From NCBI RefSeq assembly GCF_024519315.1, contig NZ_JANIIC010000015.1:62001-126000 (forward strand): a stretch of DNA of 64,000 nt, given 5' to 3'. Made by a program: the position numbers and the translations under genes. This DNA comes from Streptomyces malaysiensis subsp. samsunensis. Lineage in GTDB: Bacteria; Actinomycetota; Actinomycetes; Streptomycetales; Streptomycetaceae. How positions within the stretch are numbered: the stretch's first letter is position 1; each line of letters begins with the position of its first letter. Under the pieces are notes generated by a model. It ran no database searches. It was given only the letters and a program-made list of their open reading frames with translations, and was not told the DNA's origin. Below are positions 41,396 through 49,096 of the stretch, piece after piece.

Positions 41396-41467
41396 ATGAG
41401 ACCCCTCGCCGCCGTCGCCCTCGCCACCTCCCGGTTCCGCGTCATCGACTTCGCACCCCCCTCCTGA
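41396..41467 (+). CDS. Possible 23-residue leader peptide before the LacI gene
   Basis: ATG 41396 opens a 23-codon frame (MRPLAAVALATSRFRVIDFA, then PPS) that ends 2 nt before the ATG of the first LacI regulator. CGGAG lies 9-14 nt upstream. The tight stop-start spacing suggests translational coupling. There is no clear run of one amino acid that would indicate classical attenuation. It could also be a chance frame. Confidence 0.35.
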   Translation: MRPLAAVALATSRFRVIDFAPPS

Positions 41468-41469
41468 CG

Positions 41470-42495
41470 ATGGCACCAGGGGTGGGCATCAAGGAGGTGG
41501 CGCGTGCGGCCGGGGTCTCGGTCGGCACCGTCTCCAACGTCATCAACCGCCCGGAGTCGGTGTCCGAGGCCACGCGCGACCGGGTGCAGGCGGTGATCGA
41601 GCGCCTGGGCTATGTACGCCAGGAGTCGGCGCGTCAGCTGCGGGCCGGTCACAGCCGGATCATCGCGCTGCTGGTGCTGGACATGGCGAATCCGTTCTTC
41701 GTGGACGTCGCGCGGGGTGCGGAGCGGGCGGCGCGGGAGGCGGGGCTGGGGGTGATGGTGTGCAACAGCGCCCAGAGCCCGGATGAGGAGGCCGACTACC
41801 TCGGGCTCTTCGCCGAGCAGCGGGTGCGCGGGGTGCTGATGACACCGGCCGATATGACCGGGCGCAACCTCGCCTCGTTCCGGCGGCAGCCCATCCCCTT
41901 CGTGCTGGTCGACCGGGTGCTGCCCAGCGCCGAGGGGTGTTCGGTGTCGGTCGACGATGTCACCGGCGGTGAACTCGCCGTCCGCCATCTGCTGGACCTG
42001 GGCCATCGCGGCGTGGCCTATGTGAGCGGGCCGATGCGGCTGGCCCAGTGCCGCGACCGCCGCGATGGCGCGCTGCGCGCCCTGGGCGAGCGGGGGCTCG
42101 GCGAGTCCGCGCTGCGCCATGTCGAGGTGGAGCGGCTGGACGTGGCCTCGGGCCGGGACGCGGGGGCCCGGCTGCTGGGCATGTCACCGCGGCCGACGGC
42201 GGTGTTCTGCGCCAACGACCTGCTGGCCCTCGGGGTGCTCCAGTCGATGTACGGGGCGGGGGTTTCGGTGCCGGGAGAGGTGGCGCTGGTGGGCTACGAC
42301 GACATCGAGTTCGCGGCGGCGGCCGCGGTGCCGCTGACGTCGGTGCGGCAACCCGCCTTCCGGATGGGTCGTACGGCGGCCGAGCTGCTGATCGAGGAGA
42401 CGGGGGAGCGGGCCGGGGACCACCGCCACCAGCGGATCGTCCTCCAGCCCGAACTCGTCGTCCGCGGGTCGAGCCTGGTCCGCGCCCGCGGCTGA
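41470..42495 (+). CDS. LacI-family regulator 1 of the rhamnose locus
   Basis: 341 residues. The helix-turn-helix and hinge (residues 5-62) are GIKEVARAAGVSVGTVSNVI and so on, with the LacI hinge helix QESARQLRAG. The PBP1-like effector domain includes VLDMANPFFVDVARGAERAA, DYLGLFAEQRVRGVLMTPAD, CANDLLALGVLQ and VGYDDIEFAAAAAVPLTSVR. It probably represses the rhamnose genes through the TGAAACGATTCA-type sites and is released by rhamnose or a derivative. ATG 41470 is the first start in a family-like context. A nearly identical paralogue follows. Confidence 0.9.
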   Translation: MAPGVGIKEVARAAGVSVGTVSNVINRPESVSEATRDRVQAVIERLGYVRQESARQLRAGHSRIIALLVLDMANPFFVDVARGAERAAREAGLGVMVCNSAQSPDEEADYLGLFAEQRVRGVLMTPADMTGRNLASFRRQPIPFVLVDRVLPSAEGCSVSVDDVTGGELAVRHLLDLGHRGVAYVSGPMRLAQCRDRRDGALRALGERGLGESALRHVEVERLDVASGRDAGARLLGMSPRPTAVFCANDLLALGVLQSMYGAGVSVPGEVALVGYDDIEFAAAAAVPLTSVRQPAFRMGRTAAELLIEETGERAGDHRHQRIVLQPELVVRGSSLVRARG

Positions 42496-42556
42496 GGAGG
42501 CGGCTGGGCGGGCATCTGGGAGGTGACGGTCCTGCCCGACCGGTCGAACAGAGCAC

Positions 42557-42590
42557 TACGATGTTCCCGCGACCGCGGTAGGTCGCGGGA
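42557..42590 (+). promoter_or_regulatory. -10 element and 26-bp palindrome before LacI regulator 2
   Basis: TACGAT (42557-42562) can serve as a -10. It directly precedes TCCCGCGACC-N6-GGTCGCGGGA (42565-42590), a perfect 10-bp inverted repeat that would cover +1. This could be an operator for autoregulation or a hairpin that insulates the second gene from the first. Confidence 0.5.
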
Positions 42591-42608
42591 AGGCGGAGGG
42601 CCCGGGTC

Positions 42609-43637
42609 GTGGGACGCATGGTGGGGATCAAGGACGTCGCGCGGCAGGCGGGAGTGTCGGTGGGCACCGTCTCGAACGTGATCAACCGGCCCGAGATGGT
42701 CGCCGAGACCACCCGCGACCGGGTGCAGGCGGTGATCGAGCGCCTGGGCTACGTACGCCAGGAGTCCGCGCGCCAGCTGCGCGCGGGGCGCAGCCGGATC
42801 ATCGCGCTGTTGGTGCTGGACATGGCGAACCCGTTCTTCGTGGATGTGGCGAGCGGTGCGGAGCGGGCGGCGCGGGAGGCGGGGCTGGGGGTGATGGTGT
42901 GCAACAGCGCGCAGAGCCCGGATGAGGAGGCCGACTACCTCGGGCTCTTCGCCGAGCACCGGGTGCGCGGGGTGCTCGTCACCCCGGCCGATGTCACCGG
43001 CGGCAACCTGGACGGCTTCCGGCGCCATGACATCCCGTTCGTCTTCGTGGACCGCGAGGTGCCCAGCGCCGAGGGGTGTTCGGTGTCGGTCGACGACATC
43101 GAGGGCGGTGCGCTCGCCGGCCGCCATCTGATCGCCCAGGGCCACCGCTCGGTGGTCTACGTCAGCGGTCCGATGCTGCTCCCGCAGTGCCAGGACCGGC
43201 GCGCCGGGCTGCTCAGCGCGTTCGCGGAGGAGGGACTGCCCGCGGAGACGATGATCCACATCGAGGCCGAGCGGCTGGACGTGGCCTCCGGCCGGGACGC
43301 GGGCGCGCGGCTGCTGGGGATCTCACCGCGGCCGACGGCGGTGTTCTGCGCCAACGACCTGCTGGCCCTGGGGGTGCTCCAGGCCCTCTTCGCGGCCGGG
43401 GTTTCGGTGCCGGGGGAGGTGGCGCTGGTGGGGTACGACGACATCGAGTTCGCGGCGGCGGCCGCGGTGCCGCTGACGTCGGTGCGGCAGCCCGCCTTCC
43501 GGATGGGGCACACGGCCGCTGAGCTGCTGATCGAGGAGACCGGCGAGGACGCGGACATCCATCACCACCGGCGCATTGTGCTCCAGCCGGAACTGGTGGT
43601 CAGGGACTCGACGTTCGCCCCCAAACCGGTGGCTTGA
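42609..43637 (+). CDS. LacI-family regulator 2, tandem paralogue
   Basis: 342 residues. The helix-turn-helix (GIKDVARQAGVSVGTVSNVI) and large stretches of the effector domain are the same as in regulator 1, often codon for codon. Examples are MVCNSAQSPDEEADYLGLFA and DDIEFAAAAAVPLTSVRQPA. The main differences lie at residues 110-190, the effector-pocket side. It was probably made by local duplication and then diverged in ligand choice. GTG 42609 has GGAGG 10 nt upstream; an internal ATG at 42618 is a weaker alternative. It is convergent with the FMO gene. Confidence 0.9.
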   Translation: MGRMVGIKDVARQAGVSVGTVSNVINRPEMVAETTRDRVQAVIERLGYVRQESARQLRAGRSRIIALLVLDMANPFFVDVASGAERAAREAGLGVMVCNSAQSPDEEADYLGLFAEHRVRGVLVTPADVTGGNLDGFRRHDIPFVFVDREVPSAEGCSVSVDDIEGGALAGRHLIAQGHRSVVYVSGPMLLPQCQDRRAGLLSAFAEEGLPAETMIHIEAERLDVASGRDAGARLLGISPRPTAVFCANDLLALGVLQALFAAGVSVPGEVALVGYDDIEFAAAAAVPLTSVRQPAFRMGHTAAELLIEETGEDADIHHHRRIVLQPELVVRDSTFAPKPVA

Positions 43638-43691
43638 CCATCGCCTCGGCGGGGCCGGCCCCCTCGGCACCGTTGTGCACCCCGGGCGGGG

Positions 43692-44789
43692 CTAAGAGGA
43701 ATACGCCGGGGCCAGGGGCGATGCCGGAGCGGCGGTCAGCAGCGCCTTGATGTCCCGTACGGCGGTGCGCCCCGCGCGGTTGGCCCCGACCGTGCTGGCC
43801 GACGGCCCGTAGCCGACCAGATGCACGCGCGGATCGCGGACCGCCCCGGTCCCCTCGACGGCGATCCCGCCACCCTGTTCGCGCAGCCTCAGCGGGGCGA
43901 GGTGGTCGATCGCGGCGCGGAAGCCGGTGGCCCACAGGATCGTGTCCGCCTCGACATGGCGCCCGTCCGCCCAGACCACCCCGTCCGGGGTGATCCGCTC
44001 GAACATCGGCAGCCGGTCGAGTATCCCCTGCTCACGGGCGCGCAGCATCGCCTCCGTCAGAGGCAGCCCGGTCACGGACACCACACTCCGCGGCGGCAGG
44101 CCCTGCCGTACCCGCTGCTCGACCATCGCCACGGCCTCCCGCCCCTGCACCTCGCCGAACGGCCCCTCGCGGAACACCGGCGGGCGCCGGGTCACCCAGG
44201 TCGTCTCGGCGGCCACTTCGGCGATCTCCAGCAGATGCTGCACCCCGGAGGCCCCGCCCCCGACGACGATCACCCGCCGCCCGGCGAACGCCTCTGGCCC
44301 GGGGTACTGCGCGGTGTGCAGCTGCCGCCCCCGAAAGGTCTCCTGGCCGGGGTAGCGGGGCCAGAACGGCCGGTCCCAGGTCCCGGTCGCGTTGATCAGC
44401 GCCCGTGCGGACCAGGTCCCGGCCGAGGTCTCGACCAGCAGCCGCCCATCGTCCCCGTCCCGTACGGCGGTGACATGCACAGGGCGGACAACCCGCAGAT
44501 CGAAGGCGCGCTCATAGCGTGTGAAGTACGCGGGGATCACCTCGGACGAGGGCCGCTCGGCATCCGCCTCGTCGGTGGTCAGCCGCATACCGGGCAGGTC
44601 GTACATCCCGTGGACCTTGCCGTACGTCAGCGACGGCCACCGGAACTGCCACGCCCCGCCGGGCGCGGGCGCGTGGTCGAGCACCACGAAGCCGGTGCCG
44701 GGCTCGTACCCGGCCCGCCGCAGGTGGTAGGCGGCGGACAAGCCCGCCTGCCCGGCACCGATGACCACGACGTCCACGCTGTTGTTCAT
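43692..44789 (-). CDS. FAD/NAD(P)-dependent oxidoreductase (flavin monooxygenase-like)
   Basis: 365 residues. The FAD-binding Rossmann motif is VVVIGAGQAGLSAAYHLRRA at residue 5. An FMO/BVMO-like segment, GGAWQFRWPSLTYGKVHGMY, follows. The NADPH motif is VIVVGGGASGVQHLLEIAE (about 165), and the conserved WATGFRAAIDHL lies near 305. It is shorter than true FMOs but matches CzcO-type oxidoreductases. The substrate is unknown. ATG 44789 was chosen because the FAD motif follows at once. It lies 7 bp after a 103-residue gene in the same direction, probably co-transcribed. Confidence 0.87.
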   Translation of the reverse strand: MNNSVDVVVIGAGQAGLSAAYHLRRAGYEPGTGFVVLDHAPAPGGAWQFRWPSLTYGKVHGMYDLPGMRLTTDEADAERPSSEVIPAYFTRYERAFDLRVVRPVHVTAVRDGDDGRLLVETSAGTWSARALINATGTWDRPFWPRYPGQETFRGRQLHTAQYPGPEAFAGRRVIVVGGGASGVQHLLEIAEVAAETTWVTRRPPVFREGPFGEVQGREAVAMVEQRVRQGLPPRSVVSVTGLPLTEAMLRAREQGILDRLPMFERITPDGVVWADGRHVEADTILWATGFRAAIDHLAPLRLREQGGGIAVEGTGAVRDPRVHLVGYGPSASTVGANRAGRTAVRDIKALLTAAPASPLAPAYSS

Positions 44790-44796
44790 GCTTCTA

Positions 44797-45108
44797 CTAA
44801 CTCTGCTCGGGTGCGGTCTCTTCCCGGTCCTCCAGCCGCCGCCCCCGGCTCTCGGCCACCCGCAGCGCGTCATGCAGCGCCTCGGCGAGCCGATGTCCCA
44901 CAAAGCGCAGCTCAAAGGCGTCGGCCTTGCGGTCCCGGAGCAGCGGCCGGGCATGCCCGAGAAGGTCGGCCCCGGTCTGTAGCTGTACGGCCTCCATCTC
45001 GTCGGCCAGCCGGGAGAGGTAGCTGGTGCCGGTGTTGTCGGTGACGAGGAAGCAGGGCTGCCCGTTCAGTCCGGGCCAGGGCAGCAGACGAGGGCGTGAT
45101 GAAGGCAT
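44797..45108 (-). CDS. Hypothetical protein of a WhiJ-type neighbourhood
   Basis: 103 residues: MPSSRPRLLPWPGLNGQPCF, then TDNTGTSYLSRLADEMEAVQ and a helical C-terminus (ADAFELRFVGHRLAEALHDA). Proteins with this make-up are common beside XRE/DUF397 gene pairs in streptomycetes, though I know no assigned function. It has no membrane segment. It is divergent from the XRE regulator across 222 bp, which include TTGAAT-N16-CATATG (45204-45231), a possible promoter. Confidence 0.7.
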   Translation of the reverse strand: MPSSRPRLLPWPGLNGQPCFLVTDNTGTSYLSRLADEMEAVQLQTGADLLGHARPLLRDRKADAFELRFVGHRLAEALHDALRVAESRGRRLEDREETAPEQS

Positions 45109-45330
45109 GAGGGCTCCATGGCGTTCCGAGGTTCGGCTACCGCGAGTGATGGGGCGGTGGCGGAAACAGCTTCACGGTCGTGAGACTTGCTGTGCAAGGG
45201 TGATTGAATTTCTCGCTTGAGATGGCATATGTGACCGAGTGGGCTGTTGTCAGAACAAAGCGGGTTCTCGGTGCCAGACTCGGAACTCGCACCACGGCAT
45301 GGCAGGCTCAACCCACCGGGAGGCATACTC

Positions 45331-46194
45331 GTGGCAGCGCCAACAGGACCCACGGTCCGTCGCATGCAACTCGGCTGGGAGCTCAAGCGGTTGAGGGACA
45401 AGGCCGGATTCACTCTCGCGGAGGCGGTGGACGGGTTGACGTTCTCCCCTTCGAAGCTCCATCGCGTGGAGAACGGGCTGACCGGCCTCAAGACCACCGC
45501 GGAGCTGCGGACTTTGCTGGACCGCTACGGAGTCGAGGACGAGGAAGACGTGGACTTCCTGGTCGAGATCCACCGGGACTCGCTCAACCGGGGGTGGTGG
45601 TCGCTCTATCGCAGCGTGCTGCCGTCCGGCATGGGGATGTACATCGGGCTGGAGAGCGGTGCTCGGAGCATCCGGGCTTGGCAACCGAATGTGGTCCTCG
45701 GGTTGTTGCAGACCGAGCGATACGCCCGTGAGTTGTTTCAGGCGGCGAAGTCCATCGAGGAGACGACGACTGAGTTCGTCGAGCGGCACATCCAGATCCG
45801 TATGGAACGTAAGCGGGCCCTCACTCGCAGGGAGGACCCGCTGGAGCTGTGGGTCATCCAGGACGAAGCCTCGCTGCGCCGGGTGGTCGGGAGCCCGGAC
45901 GTGATGCGCGAGCAGTACGAGGAGATCATCAGGGTCGCTCAACTCGACAACGTGACGGTGCAGATCCTCCCCATGTCCACGCCCACCTACCGTCCAGGTG
46001 CCAACTTCACCCTCCTGGAGTTCGGCTCCCCATTGCCGACGGTTGTGCAATCCGACGTCGCCGATGGGTCCGACATCAGCGACAAAGACACCACGATCTG
46101 GTCCTTCTCTCGCAGGTTCGAGGGCTTGCGCGCAGCGGCTCTCGCCCCTGTTGAGACACCAGCATTCCTGCAACGACTAGCACGAGAGGTCTGA
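45331..46194 (+). CDS. XRE-type helix-turn-helix regulator with DUF5753 (WhiJ-like)
   Basis: 287 residues. An N-terminal XRE HTH (residues 12-70) shows LGWELKRLRDKAGFTLAEAV and SPSKLHRVENGLTG. The DUF5753 domain (about 100-285) shows IRAWQPNVVLGLLQTERYAR and VTVQILPMSTPTYRPGANFT. This is the WhiJ-like family of streptomycete developmental and antibiotic-control regulators, usually paired with a DUF397 protein. GTG 45331 has GGGAGG 7 nt upstream; the frame is open to 45247. The DUF397 gene follows with 1 bp between. Confidence 0.9.
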   Translation: MAAPTGPTVRRMQLGWELKRLRDKAGFTLAEAVDGLTFSPSKLHRVENGLTGLKTTAELRTLLDRYGVEDEEDVDFLVEIHRDSLNRGWWSLYRSVLPSGMGMYIGLESGARSIRAWQPNVVLGLLQTERYARELFQAAKSIEETTTEFVERHIQIRMERKRALTRREDPLELWVIQDEASLRRVVGSPDVMREQYEEIIRVAQLDNVTVQILPMSTPTYRPGANFTLLEFGSPLPTVVQSDVADGSDISDKDTTIWSFSRRFEGLRAAALAPVETPAFLQRLAREV

Positions 46195-46195
46195 C

Positions 46196-46408
46196 ATGAC
46201 CCACCGCATAGCATCCGACACCGCACCGGAACGCGCCTGGTTCAAGTCCTCCTACAGTGAGGCGAACGGCACCGCGTGCGTCGAGATCGCCCACCTGCGC
46301 CACACCGCTCAGGTCGGCATCCGCGACTCCAAGGACAAGAACGGCCCCGCCCTGGTCGTCCCCTCCGGGGCCTGGGCGGAGTTCGTCGCCGCAGTACGCA
46401 AGGTCTGA
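46196..46408 (+). CDS. DUF397 small protein
   Basis: 70 residues with the whole DUF397 motif: WFKSSYSEANGTACVEIAH, VGIRDSKDKNGPALVVP, and WAEFVAAVRK at the end. DUF397 proteins act with the neighbouring WhiJ-like regulator, probably by direct binding that relieves its DNA binding. ATG 46196 follows the XRE stop by 1 bp, so the two are coupled. No third (ATPase-like) module partner is adjacent. Confidence 0.92.
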   Translation: MTHRIASDTAPERAWFKSSYSEANGTACVEIAHLRHTAQVGIRDSKDKNGPALVVPSGAWAEFVAAVRKV

Positions 46409-46870
46409 CGGCGCTGGGGAGGGGCGACCAGGCGCGGGCATCGTCTCGCGCCTTCGGCGCATGTGAGCAGCGGGGCAGGGGGTGCCGGGCCGGGCTCGCG
46501 TCGCCGGCCGCCGGGCTGGGTGGGGCGTGGCGCCGGTGGCGGCTTCTGTGCTCGGTGGCCGGGGCCCCTCCGGAGCGCGGGCGACGGGGGTTCGGTACCC
46601 CCTTCTTAAAAACGCTTGATCTGGCGCAACTAATTTGTCAAACGTTTTCCAGGGGTACCCCACCCCCCGCCGCAGTCCGGACCGGTCCTCAACATGGGCC
46701 GACGGAGGCCGCCACCGGGCCTCGCCCCCACAGGCCCGGTGGTCGGCGACGGAGCCTGGCCAGGGCACCCCCGGACCCATGCTCAAAGGCGCCGGAGGCG
46801 CGAACGGCGCCGCACCGACGCACGAAAACCGTTCGCGGAACGCGCCCGCCCCGAACTACCGTGCCTGGCC
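46409..46870. other. Intergenic region with a low-GC, 66-bp inverted-repeat island
   Basis: No supportable gene is seen. A strikingly AT-rich stretch is flanked by GGTACCCC (46594-46601) and GGGGTACC (46652-46659), with AAAACG and CGTTTT inside, forming a broken inverted repeat. It stands out from its surroundings. It may be the promoter of the downstream methyltransferase, a footprint of a lost element or an attachment-like site. The rest is GC-rich and featureless. Confidence 0.5.
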
Positions 46871-47503
46871 GTGGACATTGACGACCCCAAGGACGTGGTC
46901 AGGCGCGGTTACGACGCGCTCTCCCGCCACTACGAGCAGTCCTACGCCACCGAGACCAAGTACCAGCCCTGGCTCGGTGCCCTCCAACAGCGCATCCCGG
47001 CCGCCGCCACCGTGCTGGACCTGGGGTGCGGCAGCGGCGTACCGGTGGCCCGCACCCTGGCCTCCGCCGGGCACCGTGTGACCGGTGTCGACATCAGCGG
47101 GGAGCAGATCCGCCGGGCGCGGCAGCTCGTGCCGGAGGCCGAGTTCCGCCGGGCCGACGCCACGGCCGTGGAGTTCCCGGCCGCCACCTTCGACGCGGTG
47201 GTCTCCCTCTACGCCCTGATCCACATCCCGCTGGCCGAACAGCCTCCCCTCCTCGCCAGGATCGCCACCTGGCTCCGCCCCGGCGGCTGGTTCCTGGCCA
47301 CCACCGGGCACACCGCCTGGACCGGCACCGATGACAACTGGCTCGGCGGTGGCACCACGATGTGGTGGAGCCACGCCGACGCCGCGACCTACCGGGACTG
47401 GCTCACCCAGGCCGGACTGACCGTCGAGGGCGAGGAGTTCGTTCCCGAGGGCGACGGCGGCCACGCGCTGTTCTGGGCGCGGCGGCCGTCGGCGGGGGAG
47501 TGA
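46871..47503 (+). CDS. Class I SAM-dependent methyltransferase
   Basis: 210 residues. SAM-binding motif I is TVLDLGCGSGVPVARTLASA (about residue 47) and motif II is VTGVDISGEQIRRARQLVP. The post-motif region is VVSLYALIHIPLAEQPPLLA, and LRPGGWFLATTGHTAW follows. This is the methyltransferase-25/11 group, with an unknown small-molecule substrate. GTG 46871 was chosen because conserved sequence (DDPKDVVRRGYDALS) begins there; longer frames upstream are not family-like. It converges with a truncated gene. Confidence 0.85.
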   Translation: MDIDDPKDVVRRGYDALSRHYEQSYATETKYQPWLGALQQRIPAAATVLDLGCGSGVPVARTLASAGHRVTGVDISGEQIRRARQLVPEAEFRRADATAVEFPAATFDAVVSLYALIHIPLAEQPPLLARIATWLRPGGWFLATTGHTAWTGTDDNWLGGGTTMWWSHADAATYRDWLTQAGLTVEGEEFVPEGDGGHALFWARRPSAGE

Positions 47504-47513
47504 CGCAACGGGT

Positions 47514-47687
47514 TCAGTCGACCGGGCCGTCCTCGCCGGGCTTCTGCCAGGCGCAGATCCCGAGCGTGGCCCGTCCCTTCTCGACCAGCGGGTCGGCGAT
47601 CGGGGCGGGTGGCATGGTGCTGTGGCCCCGGTAGCAGATGACCGTGCGGTCCGTGTGTCCGGCGAGGTCTACGAGGATCTGGTCCCA
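47514..47687 (-). pseudogene. C-terminal fragment of a gene cut at the TnpB element
   Basis: 58 codons on the minus strand are in good codon bias and end at TGA 47514. They read WDQILVDLAGHTDRTVICYR, then GHSTMPPAPIADPLVEKGRA and TLGICAWQKPGEDGPVD. The frame begins exactly at the right end of the TnpB element, and there is no start codon. The N-terminal part is not found on the other side of the element. The family is not recognised. Confidence 0.6.
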
Positions 47688-47863
47688 TTGACCTCCTCCA
47701 TCGCCCTAAGGGGCGAGGATTTTCCGTCGGGGGGTGGTCCTCATGGGTGGGGACCGCCCGCTTCGGGTGGGTTCCTGGTTCCTTCCCACCTGGGTGGGGG
47801 TTGTGCGCGCTGCCGGGCTGCTGCCTGGTCTTACGTGCGCTCCGCAGGCGTTTACCGCTGCCG
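47688..47863 (-). ncRNA. Putative omega RNA of the TnpB element
   Basis: The region between the tnpB stop and the element's right end is full of inverted repeats: GGTGGG/CCCACC (about 47777-47805), GGTCC/GGACC (about 47736-47755) and the terminal TCGCCC hairpin. In IS605-type elements this end encodes the guide RNA scaffold, and the flanking DNA supplies the guide. The guide here would be TGGGACCAGATCCTCGTAG (47687-47669, minus strand). The 5' end probably lies within tnpB. Confidence 0.5.
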
Positions 47864-49078
47864 TTACCGGCGTCGGGCCCCAGGTCCTGGGGTGGGTGGT
47901 GCTGTCGCCGCGAGGATGCGGCGGCCTTCAAGGCGAACGTTCTTGCCAGCGTTCCAGTCGCGGTCGTGCGGGGTGTCGCAGTTCGGGCACGTCCACTCGC
48001 GTACATGCAGCGGCTTGGGTCCGTCCCGGAAGCCGCAGGCGGAACAGATCTGCGACGACGGGAAGTGCCGGTCGACTTTGGCGAAGGAGCGACCACGCCG
48101 GGCCGTCTTGTACTCCAGCATCGTCACGAACTGTGTCCAGCCCGCGTCGTGCACGCCCTTGGCCAGGCGGGTACGCGCCAGTCCACGCACGTTCAGGGTC
48201 TCGGTGAAGACGGCTTGGTTCTCGCTCGTCAGCTTGTGAGACCACTGGTGATGGAAGTTGCGGCGCGCGTCCGCCACGGCGGCGTGTGCGCGGGCGATCT
48301 TGGTCCGGGCCTTGTCCCGGTTGCTGGATCCCTTCTTCTTCCGCGACAGCTCACGCTGCCGCTTCTTCAGCTTCTTTTCTGCCCTTCGCAGGTACTTCGG
48401 GGAGGCGATGTGCGAGCCGTCCGCGAGGACGGCGAACCGGGTCAAGCCCAGGTCGATTCCCTGGTCCCCGTCCGCAGGCGGCAGGATGTCGGCGGCAGGG
48501 TCGGTCTCCACGACAAAGGATGCCCAGTACCGGCCGGAACGGTCCTTGATCAGTGTTACCGAGCTGGGTGCGGACGGCAGGTCCCGGGTCCACTTCACTG
48601 TGAGGTCGCCTATTTTCGGCAGCCTCAGTTTGCCGTTCTCGGTGATTAACCACCGGTCGGAGCGGGTGAACCGTGCGCTTTGCCGGTTGTCCTTGCGGGA
48701 CTTGTACTTCGGCGGGGCGACCTTCGGTCCCTTCCGCTTGCCGGTCTTGGAGTCCTCGTGCGCCTTCCATGCCGCGTCCAGATCCCGGAGCGTCTGCTGG
48801 AGTACACCGACCGGCGCGTGGGACAGGAATACCCGCCCGGGGGTCTTCTTCGCGTCAGTGATCAGGGTTTTGGCCAGGTCCGGGTTCTTCGGGACCAGCC
48901 GGTACGGGCCCTGGGCGATCCGGTTCTTCGGGTTCCCGAGCAGCTTGTTCGACGCCTTGACCGGTTTGATCCGGGCCAGGGCGTCATTCCAGACCACACG
49001 CCTGCACCCGAAAACCCTGGCCGCGCGGATGCGCTGACCGGGCGTCGGGCAGACGCGGAACTGGTAACGAAGCTGCAT
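47864..49078 (-). CDS. tnpB: TnpB RNA-guided endonuclease (IS605 OrfB)
   Basis: 404 residues with all parts of an active TnpB. The N-terminal part starts YQFRVCPTPGQRIRAARVFG. RuvC-I is GIDLGLTRFAVLADG (Asp209) and RuvC-II is VFTETLNVRGL (Glu293). A zinc finger has CSACGFRDG and CPNCDTPHDRDW. RuvC-III is DRDWNAGKNV (Asp374). Such proteins cut DNA at sites matching the omega RNA guide next to a short motif and help keep the element at its locus. The last 20 residues are Pro/Arg-rich. It stops only 18 bp after the phosphatase gene's end in the same direction. Confidence 0.93.
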   Translation of the reverse strand: MQLRYQFRVCPTPGQRIRAARVFGCRRVVWNDALARIKPVKASNKLLGNPKNRIAQGPYRLVPKNPDLAKTLITDAKKTPGRVFLSHAPVGVLQQTLRDLDAAWKAHEDSKTGKRKGPKVAPPKYKSRKDNRQSARFTRSDRWLITENGKLRLPKIGDLTVKWTRDLPSAPSSVTLIKDRSGRYWASFVVETDPAADILPPADGDQGIDLGLTRFAVLADGSHIASPKYLRRAEKKLKKRQRELSRKKKGSSNRDKARTKIARAHAAVADARRNFHHQWSHKLTSENQAVFTETLNVRGLARTRLAKGVHDAGWTQFVTMLEYKTARRGRSFAKVDRHFPSSQICSACGFRDGPKPLHVREWTCPNCDTPHDRDWNAGKNVRLEGRRILAATAPPTPGPGARRR

Positions 49079-49096
49079 ACACGTGATCGTAAGACA

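Larger units (their letters stand above)
47688..49096 (-). mobile_element. IS200/IS605-family (IS1341-like) TnpB-only element
   Basis: About 1.4 kb. It holds an intact tnpB and a 176-bp structured right end but no tnpA transposase, so it needs a helper for movement. On the minus strand the right end reads GGAGGTCAA at the flank, the usual IS605-group terminus, with a TCGCCC-N4-GGGCGA hairpin (47701-47716) just inside. The left end must lie within the 18 bp between the tnpB ATG and the phosphatase stop. It contains TCTTAC, a possible target-adjacent motif. Confidence 0.8.

Noticed and set aside
39196..41469. Upstream part of the 1099-codon frame that ends in LacI regulator 1
   Set aside because: Only the last 341 codons (from 41470) are LacI-like; the rest is a shadow of the permease and binding-protein genes.
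41282..41469. Rhamnose mutarotase (RhaM) gene expected after the binding protein
   Set aside because: No RhaM-like frame is present on either strand; only a 23-codon frame fits the gap.
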